A DNA stretch of 64,000 nucleotides from Saprospiraceae bacterium (GTDB taxonomy: Bacteria > Bacteroidota > Bacteroidia > Chitinophagales > Saprospiraceae), in assembly GCA_020436935.1 (NCBI GenBank), contig JAGQWX010000002.1:1-64000 (forward strand), in the 5' to 3' direction. The translations under genes were made by a program, and so were the position numbers. The notes beneath the pieces were generated by a model that was given only the letters and a program-made list of their open reading frames with translations, was not told the origin of the DNA and ran no database searches. Shown here in pieces: positions 22,701 through 27,387 of this stretch (position 1 is the stretch's first letter; each line of letters begins with the position of its first letter).

Positions 22701-24664
22701 TGGACACTTTTGAGATTTGTGAAGACAGTCCTGTTGACATAGATATTGTTGCGTCCGGAGCATCATATGCATTGACTTTTGGAGGCAATCCCGCAAGCCA
22801 GAATTTTAATGCGGCACTTTCTAATTCCGGCCAATACGTGCTTTCACTTACTAAAGATGGATGTAGTTTCGAATATGCATTCGTTTTAAAAGTGCATCCA
22901 AAACCATTGATAACTGCTGCAACCACAACAATACAGGAATGCTCAGGTGTAGAATATAGCTTTGATTTAGACAACTTTATTTCTAATCAAAGTTCTGCTT
23001 TGGGGCAGGTCACCTATCAGTATACCGTAACTAAAGTACCGAACCTGCCTTTACTTGATCCAGACCCGGCAGGTAATTTTACCAGTAACGATGGATCAAT
23101 TGCGAATACCATTACAAATTTTGGAACATCACCAATAACTGTCAGGTACACCGTTACTCCATTCAGTGCTGAGGGTTGTCAGGGTGCTTCCTTTGTTGTC
23201 AACATTGTGATCAACCCTAATCCTCAGGTAGACATCATTCCAAATGGTTCAACTGATTTGTGTGAAGGTAGTGCAAGAATCATTTCAGGTACTGTGGTTC
23301 CTAATGCAACCTATACTTATCAGTGGACCATTTTGCAGGATCCTGCTGCCCCTGGATTCAACAGTACTCTGCTCAATGCCAACTCTATCTCCCCAACACT
23401 TCAAGTTGCTGGCAATATCATCCCGGGACCCCTTACTGTCCAGTTTATTGCTACCAATATGACAACAGGATGCCAGGGTGTAGAGACCTTTACATTCAAT
23501 ACATTTGATATGCCGGATATCACAGTTTTAAATACCATCACTGCTTGTGAAATGCCTGCCGAATCAGAGTTTGGAACATTCAATCTGAATGGTGCAATAG
23601 TTTCCTATACAGGAGGTGCCCCTACCTTCCATATTTCTGCTTCTGACGCACAAAATGGCATTGGAGCAATAGCAAATCCTGCAGCATTCTTTGGTACAGA
23701 CCAGCAAACCATATGGGCCAGAACAGCCAGTGGTATTTGTTATGATATTGCGCCTTTTACCCTGGATGTATTAGACGCGCCATTGGTAGACCTTTCTATC
23801 AGTGACAATACACTTTGCATCAATCAGGCGCCAGCTACACTTTCATCCTTACCTCCCGGAGGAGTATTCTCAGGAAGCGCCGCTTTGGGAGTAGAAGGTG
23901 GTAACATGTTTAATCCGGCATCTTTTTCCGCAGGTATGTATAAACTAATTTATACCATTACGGGGTCCAATGGCTGCATGAATTCTGACAGTGTTGCCAT
24001 AGAGATTTTGACAACTCCAATGGTCGATGACCCTGTTGATGTCAGTGCATGTTTGCAATATGTTTTACCTGCTTTGGCCAGTGGGTCCTATTATACAGGA
24101 CCCAACGGTAGCGGAACCCTGCTAACAGCCGGATCCATTATTAACACCACCACCACTTTGTTTGTCTATGGAAGTAATGGCACCTGCTCTGATGAAAATA
24201 GCTTTACGGTAACCATCATTTCAAATATAGTGAACAATACCAATGACAATGGTCCCGGCTCCTTAAGAGCAGCCATTACATCAGTGTGTGACTTTACGGA
24301 TGTTTATTTTAATGGTGCACTTTCGGGATCAACCATTGCTTTGAGCAGTGGTGAGATTGCGATAGATGGTCCGCTGTACATTCATGGTTTGGGACAGAAC
24401 AATCTTACGATCTCAGGAGGTGGAAGTCAGCGGTTATTTAATGTGGTAAGCGGAGGCGCGCTTACTTTGGACTTACTTTCTCTAAAAGACGGCTTTGCTC
24501 CAACCGACGGAGGAGCTATCTTCCTGAGTGCGGGAGCAAACTCCATGCTGACCTTGAAAGACATCATCATGCAGAATAACCTAGAAGGATCGGCCGCCAA
24601 AGCCCTTACCACGACCCCAGGTGCATTGATCACAATAGATGGAGTAGTTGAGATGAAACAATAA
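7784..24664 (+). CDS. giant modular beta-helix surface protein (5626 residues)
   Basis: This is a secreted protein with a signal peptide at about 1-30 and then repeated modules. Beta-helix (NosD/pectate-lyase-like) blocks open with a recurring xTIQxAIDxA phrase at about residues 431, 804, 1809, 2738, 3435 and 3754, and further blocks begin near 1143, 1429, 2281, 3035 and 4049. SprB-like modules (DHITC then SGG then YxxxW-type spacing) lie near 708-795, 1718-1800 and 2640-2730. Ig/PKD-like domains fill about 140-430 and 4425-5480, with a lectin-like segment near 4740-4960. The last ~145 residues start a CSLREA-like helix (NTNDNGPGSLRAAI). No T9SS C-terminal sorting domain is seen. An adhesin or matrix role is likely; enzymatic activity is not evident. 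Confidence 0.85.
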   Translation: MFSITQCTNCKFLYLLLFFVVPFIGGAIPTCSTGSSLLLTSSSTLNVEIGGTNSTCDEVDGFTQISVTGDVALDGHLVVTYSNGYQPVAGHTFEIISYSGNFSGAFIDVSFPPLTQSGLGWSVVYDNTNKKVRLSVVSNCVSITNLFSAYCLNTPSFNVNASNNISGASYDYDFFADGLPTTVGFADNANGTATIAPSNLTAGVAYKVALTCTSSTGICYYEQSFTVNPIPEVFASPITHCELTTGSGTSTFDLTSASGSSTPNVMISYHNFELNANQGTSPIANPASVSSGTSIKYVRVESILTGCFSVAPISLTVLPDPVAPVLSVATPVSGSMVCAQSIISATIIPGSGGLDCTDEVEYSVNNGGSWLPYTSGSPIVAPNVASGNVQIRARRVCNGVNCDGDAESFVVLASWNVEGKVLNTTTGEYFCTIQSAIDDPQTLAGHTLMISDGTYLEDVNVIKQNLTLQGASRDNTIIKGLYAAGGGATLRIGATSGNGATVKNLTISRDYQDWYNSTKNYGVLLSGGVNNVTLDGIRVVDNRNGVYAENNAELNLKNSLIEKNRTGIHISNTVRGLVSNNIVRDNQTHGLFYNLDDGTSNLTNFQMHDNKFYDNWYSEVTFRGSNSLASAANFECNFWGTNAPTVDLSNPSEPGYAGIVPQQLGGVDPTASGATFRGNGAVFIDYESWRTNEAANGSDPFVPTGSCDGTSVIIANITADHITCSEMTGGFTINYSGGSANYTVSWTGAGSSSLPPSMNLSAVATGLAAGSYVVTVTDGNGSTATASLSVEVLPVTNITDGTYFATIQEAIDDAGTGTGDVIEICPGTYIESVAVTKSIHLKGQAGKVDNTIIMAPSSIPVASNPESYIVKIAGSGVDAEISELTIKGPGPGGCGTIAYGILVRDGANANIHDNKILDIRDNPFSGCQNGIGIQVGRQALSTSGTATITKNIISGYQKNGITVDGTGSSATISDNTITGIGTTTIIAQNGVQISRSATGTLLGNTISGNSFHVPGNPFDYGSTGILLYQSGAVSLNGGNNLSGNDNNLYIFENSGLIHIGGAQSFASALANQIVNYGTSDLDLRSSTFDGDLPSSMSITELFDLENQIYHTIDNGSLGFVYLKTNNTYVTPESFDSGTAQIQRGIDAASDGFIVNVRQGNYGKQIAENRSVFGGGGSYQFGLFVDKNNLTIKGYGSVDAQVGNAMDALVSFTTGATNNFGASGIFVQGNGVTLTGLKIGDNYDASNALDNNKTIEVVGDAFTMQDCWVNTMSDEGAIYFGRWDGSHPVNTYSIVENKFTNALISINNGVGISGPESQRVISNNAFEGTITPYIIGFRGWSGGSPVQGWIVDPVGGAIVTGNTFDNTGVQSYILARGNTGGYISSQLDWSSIWNNNTYGNHVIALQNEGSFDPRTYNDAGYTASRRISPFIQENVNIGQSGDVVLVSPGLFEEDVLVNKALELRGSGYASTTIEGQKGGDGATVRISAAGAKVNGFTITREGNNVSEWNDATLNNAGVAVQGQSSFGEIFDNRIYGNRTGIDINNSNGNHIHNNIIENNHTGMIFRNQTDNTILEENFIIDNRTVGVLFLDASSGTNSPVQTALNSQFNDNHISGNWYGEIVDRQAGGSLPVPGTNMKNFECNWYGTTSPVVSTANSGEPGYASLIPSSFGGSATPPGGQPDILGPASANFDYVAWLVNGSDMSGGTPGFQPVSGACTGTPIDLTNITTDHITCGDAMDEGKITLTFSGGMAPYDIVWTGGSANGISSPYEIINLNPGNYTFTITDANGSSVSGSAEIEYLPVSVGSEFFATIQEAIDAPTTGNGDVINVCAGTYAENVVVNKEVKIYGPNAAVSPNTGFRSAEAIVVPVTSGADAVFVIEASKVEIKGFIIDGDNTTITTGWAGTNGADIDAYDGIVYYDPGNTIVVNGLKVHNNIIRNTQYFGIDLFGWNNYNNPTTSGHEIVDNKFEHLGTYNAGNGYDKWGGGVLLYNDNYANISSNVMEDVRIGIQTGNFHDPNTGGVPYQSISNNTMQVRRRGVFYNLHTGNPSPWTINDNTITALSNANETVWDGILLSSLSEAAGIVSGNMIDGSGTNVPSEGIEVWNVKDNAPAMISGGMISGVDIGVYANNFDGYASNAGNGAHAALSSVNIQPKASGTGVKVADNPTSSHAPVVVQFNAGVVLTGGANGVVIENASASVGGSLNNLSLNGQSGDYIQLINNTGDIDATSTLFGGSTGSSATLSQQFDIEDKITHEIDNASLGYVTFATGKAFVTPLSGSVQRGINASSAGGELYVEAGTYASNILMNKPIEMYGAQAGTACVGMPGSESVLTAPSGFVVAVSADDVKIDGFSITGSGAQHGIVASDPNGLEITNNYIHDIGTSYTGGPVYGVYYDVGSATSSNLNIDDNCINNIASTSLTGNSAGGIGILQASATGSLTNVSIQRNRISEVNVNDGNWPIGKIAYGIISNAGASGGGKVDNMVIKQNEILDLSGFISTGIGLEGNTQNTSVTNNIVSNLSGRKNSGDRAGGAFDLSALKIESNTFASSLIIQDNAFNANTFTHNNGGIGYAISNYVAGTLNLGCNWYGSAVYNDLADNAGFTGKIFNKAGAITNFIPYKLSGSDASLMTIGFQPEAACGGGPIEIISITSTPEICDALGSITLEFSGGDDPYTINYTDGGSNAGSIAVISAGIANITDLPGGNYMVTIEDELGTTASTSIIVEEKLITNVSDMPNTYYTSIQEAINAADPDEVLEVCAGTYTEMILINKPLTINGPNAGIPGTGVRSPEAILLNCSTDIANAGNTTLDGLKILRNDSAPGSQINLDGGGVNTIQNSIFERNGAGTGVGIIAIATTTAGGNKIIANNLITGDDSGGLFGTHKTWNTGIYIDNGSFTVDVSGNTITNTRTAINLDDYINYGTISGNTFTTNGTHISIGGSGPSIPGGSHTFGANNFNAAQSAIINLSNTLESFRLDITSSSYNGTPMSALANAELFEIEAQMYHKDRSGTKKGKVIYKAGNQYVNNFTSPVTKIDVIQNSIKYFDAGETINLEDGTYNQRVVMDKNDITIQGVTTTKGDFILDGTGLVGTGNGITINNGITGSTIKNLTIQNFAGSGGNTHAGIKALFSNSSTSIDNVAVTNNAGSSGIFFSGGSGISNVSVTNSMVSGHLTGARGIVIWDGFKQNITFTGNMVSNNNCCGIELQDGTASGVNISANTIDIGSGDNAIAALGLNPATGPNLISNNIITGGGRFGIEIKNPSGGVTVSGNNVSLTSQNADTRDRAGIAVIRRDFTTGNPAGYPDIPNGVTVSGNTVTGYQQSTGEEGFGIVIEGTNHVVSGNSLVGNEIGIQFQGGGHANPNYVANNAGSGDQAAGQSPNYFGRGNAPLICQSDLGMNSYSANGIDVRLVTDAELSTDISYIQNRIEGGIHNVTADTYHCSIQDAIDQASPGDTIEILPTSFIEPGQIVVNKNLTLQGQGKLVTTLKPGVNTGTSGDSRGFIVVNEGIEFNLLDMTIDGTGKLIWQGVRHKGSGLVNNVAFNEIKYQESGPAYNGTAFVAFGTGNVNVTNSMFTQIGRIGAQFFGSNITNSNFTNNTYVGKGVGNWLDYGVEVSAGAIVNIQGNQISNNRGIASVDGSTSAGILVSTLFGTETTATIFENDIFDNSTGIYAGFNGSDESTVNAYHNNITGNDFGVRSTAPIVNASNNWWGSADGPSGEGPGAGDAVSENVIYCPWLNASYPGGSDVTNIYNVTLDTYHCTIQEAIDLADPGDFIQVGAGEFTENLTINKSLTLSGANAGIAGMSTRNSESILLNSTINVSGSGTVIIDGFKILKDDALGGNVVLLGSSVDATVKNTIFERNGSAAGTVVRAITISPSTAPKTITDNLFTGDVTGGLFSGHKTWNNAIYADGNTATTTISNNKITNSRTGLNLDDNNINNIISGNSFENNGTHIAYGGTLPTAGNYSLGANNFTTPGSAIINLSNVAESFRLDITSSSYNGVIFGDLPLSTLFEVEARMFHKEVASRKGKVIYKAGNQYVNNFTSPVTKIDVIQNSIKYFDAGETINLEDGTYNQRVVMDKNGIAIQGATTTKGDFILDGTGLVGTGNGITINNGITGSTIKNLTIQNFAGGGGNTNAGIKGLLSNSNTSIDNVTVKDNANSSGIFFSGGSGISNVSVTNSMVSGHLTGARGIVIWDGFKQNITFTSNMVSNNNCCGIELQDGTASGVNVSNNIINIGIGDNAIGLNGLRTSVGDNIINGNTITGGGRFGIELKNPDNNGSFMTTVSNNIVTLTTQNGDVRDRAGIAIFRRGVLPGNPDAHPNAPNGVSITGNTVSGYRQISDSEGFGIVVEGQDHTITGNNLTNNDVGLQQQAGHTPFNSNTSGDGDQANLNDLYFGRGNSPILCDIIVSGNTYASNTVDERIVTGGGSGTIVTAVNPIVADPGDLAFCGGEPVSVIFTGNNLPGVIYIWTANDTLVGNGATTGMGNLSFTASTSNVPVSTTFMVTPTVNGCVGNTETFTITINPKPVVSATLSGNEQTITLNESNLTGQIDICNLGEVTLDAFTTGTDIAKTLLSVTTTLVNVVEDVYVPAGTNTVEAQLYYNLFSGGYPVTLTNPASQGTLTMVITPYYDSNDNGIIDAGDCAAPTATLTIVVHPIPQISITAPFAVWPSSAGNMASATAYTGATYNWQITNGTITSGQGTKDIIFSSNASGLIALSVTIDDVNNCMNDAMAEVIILDECNVADFGVPVVLSNTQGLGLWYTDRFAPDVFESPVTGPLGAMNSLHVGIASSDGASNRPPAFSGAFYDTQGRKLDLPDGTQAIEFDLFVDNAWTSVPKRWAGLWGTAFNSSNSAAGFVIIEFTTTEGNPRFRAWEDDLGWVDMGLPAGFAYGQWVKMRIHALSNDEFRYTVLTDEGVVEHVSSTFNDAGIEKIGNVILQGHNTSSGIDYDIYWKEGQTSEIDLDLQINGNIVGHLDTFEICEDSPVDIDIVASGASYALTFGGNPASQNFNAALSNSGQYVLSLTKDGCSFEYAFVLKVHPKPLITAATTTIQECSGVEYSFDLDNFISNQSSALGQVTYQYTVTKVPNLPLLDPDPAGNFTSNDGSIANTITNFGTSPITVRYTVTPFSAEGCQGASFVVNIVINPNPQVDIIPNGSTDLCEGSARIISGTVVPNATYTYQWTILQDPAAPGFNSTLLNANSISPTLQVAGNIIPGPLTVQFIATNMTTGCQGVETFTFNTFDMPDITVLNTITACEMPAESEFGTFNLNGAIVSYTGGAPTFHISASDAQNGIGAIANPAAFFGTDQQTIWARTASGICYDIAPFTLDVLDAPLVDLSISDNTLCINQAPATLSSLPPGGVFSGSAALGVEGGNMFNPASFSAGMYKLIYTITGSNGCMNSDSVAIEILTTPMVDDPVDVSACLQYVLPALASGSYYTGPNGSGTLLTAGSIINTTTTLFVYGSNGTCSDENSFTVTIISNIVNNTNDNGPGSLRAAITSVCDFTDVYFNGALSGSTIALSSGEIAIDGPLYIHGLGQNNLTISGGGSQRLFNVVSGGALTLDLLSLKDGFAPTDGGAIFLSAGANSMLTLKDIIMQNNLEGSAAKALTTTPGALITIDGVVEMKQ
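16812..17410 (+). repeat. internal duplication of the giant gene, copy A core
   Basis: About 600 bases here match 19854-20452 at a constant offset of 3042 bases (1014 codons), with no insertion or deletion in the stretches I aligned. By eye, differences occur about once per 15-20 bases, largely at third codon positions. The similarity extends more weakly to about 16000-18008, the full module. Confidence 0.85.
19854..20452 (+). repeat. internal duplication of the giant gene, copy B core
   Basis: This is the partner of 16812-17410. The weaker flanking similarity covers about 19048-21054. Both copies encode the same beta-helix ladder, including the phrases YKAGNQYVNNF and ARGIVIWDGFKQNI. A separate helix block (about 18060-19030) lies between the two modules. 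Confidence 0.85.
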
Positions 24665-24685
24665 ATTGGAATCACTGAATGGATT

Positions 24686-24720
24686 TAGGATTGTCCATTT
24701 TAGATAAGTGGACAATCCTA
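24686..24720. terminator. hairpin after the giant gene
   Basis: TAGGATTGTCCA (24686-24697) and TGGACAATCCTA (24709-24720) form a perfect 12-bp stem with an 11-base loop, starting 22 bases after the giant gene's stop. No long T-run follows. It probably helps to end or stabilise the long transcript. Confidence 0.55.
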
Positions 24721-24730
24721 TACCTTTCAG

Positions 24731-24774
24731 AATTTAAGGCCGAGTCAGCTTATTGCCTGATTCGGCCTTAAATT
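24731..24774. terminator. bidirectional terminator between convergent genes
   Basis: An 18-bp stem pairs 24731-24748 with 24757-24774 (one G-T pair), with an 8-base loop. The A/T ends of the stem give T-rich tails on both strands. It sits between the giant gene and the convergent DUF3467 gene and can serve both. Confidence 0.75.
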
Positions 24775-24800
24775 TTTGTGACCAATAAGGATAACTTATT

Positions 24801-25118
24801 TTAGGCCTGTGCCGCAGGTGTGAAATTGATGGGTGGGTATCCTCCCTGGTGATTGTCATCTATTGCACCAAATTGACTTTCATATTTTCTGATATTATCT
24901 GCCAGTGCCGCCATCAACCTTTTGGCGTGACTTGGCGTCAATATGATTCTTGATTTGACTTTTGCCTTTGGTACATTGGGCAACATTTTGATGAAGTCTA
25001 CTACAAACTCACTTTGGGAATGAGCAATGATGGCAAGATTTGAATAGATACCTTCTGCTATTTCTTCTGATAATTCAATATTGAGTTGCTGATTGTTGTT
25101 TTTGTTGTCGTCTGCCAT
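24801..25118 (-). CDS. DUF3467 family protein
   Basis: This 105-residue cytoplasmic protein matches the DUF3467 pattern. The core runs from LNIELSEEIAEGIYSNL through HSQSEFVVDF, then a stretch with RIILTPSHAKRL and ending in ADNIRKYE. The family is common in Bacteroidota, often near RNA polymerase genes, but has no settled function. The tail is Pro/Ala-rich. A TAnnTTTG element lies 26 bases upstream of the start. Confidence 0.85.
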   Translation of the reverse strand: MADDNKNNNQQLNIELSEEIAEGIYSNLAIIAHSQSEFVVDFIKMLPNVPKAKVKSRIILTPSHAKRLMAALADNIRKYESQFGAIDDNHQGGYPPINFTPAAQA

Positions 25119-25143
25119 TAGAATTTCTTGTTTAATAATATTG

Positions 25144-25151
25144 CAAATTTA
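25144..25151 (-). promoter_or_regulatory. candidate -7 element for the DUF3467 gene
   Basis: The minus strand reads TAAATTTG, a match to TAnnTTTG, 26 bases before the ATG at 25118. A -33 element was not identified. Confidence 0.45.
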
Positions 25152-25501
25152 AGCCCTCACTGCGAGTACGTGGTGTAATTCGGCATAAATATTGATTTAC
25201 ATAGAAAACAAGGTGCATTTGTTAAGTCGTTTTTGCCAAAAGTCTTAAAATCGCCACACCCCTGAGCACAGTTTTTCAGTTCCAAAAAGTGTTTTAACTG
25301 TATTTTTTACATTTTATAACCTTGAAAAATATTAATTTTTTACATTTTTTTTATTTTAATAAATCATTTTTATATGTGTAAGTGATTGGTTTAAAATAGT
25401 CTAAATATTATGCATTATTGATTTGAATTTAAAACAAATACATATTAAGATAATATTAAATGTGTTTGGGTTTTCTGTTATGTGGTTTCAAAAGGATTGG
25501 T

Positions 25502-25509
25502 TAATTTTG
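25502..25509 (+). promoter_or_regulatory. candidate -7 element for the 75-residue membrane protein
   Basis: TAATTTTG matches TAnnTTTG and ends 37 bases before the ATG at 25547. In such an AT-rich stretch a chance match is possible. Confidence 0.3.
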
Positions 25510-25546
25510 AGGTGTTGTTAATTTTTTTAACATCCCAAACTGATGA

Positions 25547-25774
25547 ATGATGGAACTAGACATTTACAAAAATGCTATTGAAACCAGCAATAAAGAAAAA
25601 TTATTTTTTCCTAAGTTGGAGTGGATATTGCTTTTCTCTATTGCTTTTATTGGCTTCATTGGAACTGTGTATATAGTGAGCAATGACAGTGATTTGAATA
25701 GAATCAGACATCAAAAAGACCAGATGTCTATGTCGATCATTAAAGAAGACCTGCCTTCTTCCGGAGTTGAATAA
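25547..25774 (+). CDS. small single-pass membrane protein
   Basis: This 75-residue protein has one hydrophobic helix at about 26-46 (LEWILLFSIAFIGFIGTVYI), a charged N-terminus and a hydrophilic C-terminal tail. I recognise no family. It starts with two successive Met codons. It is followed 64 bases later by another membrane protein gene in the same direction. A candidate promoter and ordinary codon use support it as a gene, but the evidence is modest. Confidence 0.5.
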   Translation: MMELDIYKNAIETSNKEKLFFPKLEWILLFSIAFIGFIGTVYIVSNDSDLNRIRHQKDQMSMSIIKEDLPSSGVE

Positions 25775-25826
25775 ACTCAACAGTTCTATTACAACATTTA
25801 CTCTTCTTTCTTTGTCGCGATAGTTT

Positions 25827-25834
25827 TACATTTG
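25827..25834 (+). promoter_or_regulatory. candidate -7 element, near-leaderless start
   Basis: TACATTTG matches TAnnTTTG and ends only 4 bases before the ATG at 25839. If it is used, transcription would begin at or just after the start codon, giving a leaderless mRNA. Confidence 0.4.
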
Positions 25835-25838
25835 CGCG

Positions 25839-26300
25839 ATGAAAAACAAAATATCTCTTGAAGTAGTCTCTATTCTAATAACTCTGGTTTTATTGGTTTT
25901 GATATTATTTCCCATTGCCGAATACTATGGCGAAGGTTATAGATTTTATACCAGCAATATCCTTTTTATCATTGTTTTCCTCACCTATACCAGATATATT
26001 TTTCTGTTGAAATATACATTTCTTGCAGACCTCAAGTGGTTCAAAGTAGTATTGGTATTTCTTTCCATCCCATTGATCTTGTATGGTGTTGATCGTTTGC
26101 TTGAATTCCAATCCTATCTGGATGAAGTCGGTTTTGTGGACATCTCTGGTAATGACATTGACGAAGCAAGTAAGATGGCGACTTATACTAAATCTCAATA
26201 TGTTTTTTTCAATAGTGCCGCCTTGATTGTATTGGTCATTATGCCATTCCGCATGATCATGTCTGTGTGGCGAATAGTCAATAAAAAAGGTACTGTTTAG
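25839..26300 (+). CDS. hypothetical four-helix membrane protein
   Basis: This 153-residue protein has hydrophobic segments at about 8-27, 37-57, 66-85 and 126-144. A hydrophilic loop (about 87-122) separates the last two. No family is recognised. The next gene, an AhpD-like protein, starts 29 bases downstream on the same strand, so the two could be cotranscribed. Confidence 0.65.
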   Translation: MKNKISLEVVSILITLVLLVLILFPIAEYYGEGYRFYTSNILFIIVFLTYTRYIFLLKYTFLADLKWFKVVLVFLSIPLILYGVDRLLEFQSYLDEVGFVDISGNDIDEASKMATYTKSQYVFFNSAALIVLVIMPFRMIMSVWRIVNKKGTV

Positions 26301-26329
26301 AATTATTTTACCATCAAATTTGATATAAA

Positions 26330-26680
26330 ATGGCTGTACATCCTCAGGTTGAAGAATTCAACGCGTATCGTTCAAAAATGAATGACCGGCTGCTCGTTGA
26401 AGACAATAAGGTATTAAAAAGATTTTTCAGTCTTGACAATCAGGCTTACCAGGATGGTGCGCTCAGTGAAAAAACCAAAGAACTATTGGGCCTGGTGGCA
26501 TCAATGGTTTTGCGTTGCGATGATTGTATCAAATACCATCTGGGCACATGTTATGAACTTGGTGTCACAACGGCTGAAGTATATGAGGTTTTTTCTATTG
26601 CAAATCTTGTGGGAGGTAGCATCTGTATTCCTCATACCCGCCGGGCTGCCGAATATTGGGACGCTTTGTCTGCTCAATAA
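26330..26680 (+). CDS. carboxymuconolactone decarboxylase / AhpD-like protein
   Basis: This 116-residue cytoplasmic protein belongs to the CMD/AhpD superfamily. Its redox centre is CDDCIKYH, with C63, C66 and H70 in the arrangement used by AhpD-type peroxidase partners. The length is normal for single-domain members. It probably acts as a small thiol-disulfide protein against peroxides. Its 3' end overlaps the convergent FrnE-like gene by 7 bases, which puts two thiol-redox proteins side by side. Confidence 0.85.
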   Translation: MAVHPQVEEFNAYRSKMNDRLLVEDNKVLKRFFSLDNQAYQDGALSEKTKELLGLVASMVLRCDDCIKYHLGTCYELGVTTAEVYEVFSIANLVGGSICIPHTRRAAEYWDALSAQ

Positions 26681-27318
26681 ACCGGAGACATCGCCTTTTC
26701 AATGGCACCCATTAAAGCTTCTTTGCCCTGAGCACCTGAAAGTGCAAGTTTTCTGTCAAAAACAAAAAACGGTACACCTCTCATACCAATCTGTTTTGCC
26801 AGGGCAAGGTCTTCCTTAAACTGTGCCAACGTTTTTGAATCATTGACAACCTCTGCGTCAAAGTCTGAAATTTGTATTTCATGTTCTTCTGCTATGCTCT
26901 TTAATGCTGCATCTTCATCAACATTGATGCCATCGATAAAATGAGCTTTGAATAAAGCCTCCTTTACTTCAGAACCCTTTCCTAACATTTGGGCCTTCTT
27001 TACCAAAAGCAATGCCTTGTGCGTATTGCACATGATGACCTTGTCAAAGTTGTAGTGGAGACCGTGATCTGCTGCCATCCTGGTAACATGTTCATGAGCC
27101 TGGATGGACTGTTCCAGTGAAAATCCTTTTCTTTCAGCCAGATACTCATACGCTGTAGTTCCCTCAGGAGGAGTTTCCATATTTGGGTCCAGTTGATAAG
27201 ACCTCCAAACGATGTCATATGAGGTGTCCAAATTCAATTCAGCCAGGGCTAGATCCAATTGTCTCTTACCAATGTAACAAAAAGGACAAGCTATATCACT
27301 CCAAATTTCTATTTCCAT
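26674..27318 (-). CDS. FrnE-like DsbA family oxidoreductase
   Basis: This is a thioredoxin-fold protein of the DsbA/FrnE branch. With the ATG at 27318 it has 214 residues, begins MEIEIWSDIACPFCYIGK and has its CPFC active site at 11-14. A cis-Pro loop (MRGVPFFVFDRK) lies near the C-terminus. A start 15 codons earlier is possible but would add a non-conserved leader. There is no signal peptide, so it should be cytosolic, as usual for FrnE. It lies 69 bases after the sugar transporter gene on the same strand, so it may be read from the same transcript without belonging to the pathway. Confidence 0.87.
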   Translation of the reverse strand: MEIEIWSDIACPFCYIGKRQLDLALAELNLDTSYDIVWRSYQLDPNMETPPEGTTAYEYLAERKGFSLEQSIQAHEHVTRMAADHGLHYNFDKVIMCNTHKALLLVKKAQMLGKGSEVKEALFKAHFIDGINVDEDAALKSIAEEHEIQISDFDAEVVNDSKTLAQFKEDLALAKQIGMRGVPFFVFDRKLALSGAQGKEALMGAIEKAMSPVY

Positions 27319-27387
27319 GACCACAAAAGTAGAAGGTAATTTTGATCCTTCACACTTTTTCAAACAGTTTCGGTGTCCATTGGTTCA

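Larger units (their letters stand above)
25119..25546. other. AT-rich intergenic region
   Basis: These 428 bases lie between two divergent genes. Apart from candidate -7 elements near each end the region is very AT-rich, with long T runs around 25310-25370. I see no open frame, RNA gene or strong hairpin in it. Confidence 0.5.

Noticed and set aside
27319-27363. 15-codon N-terminal extension of the FrnE-like protein
   Set aside because: The extra residues are not conserved in type and the ATG at 27318 gives the normal FrnE start just before the CPFC motif.
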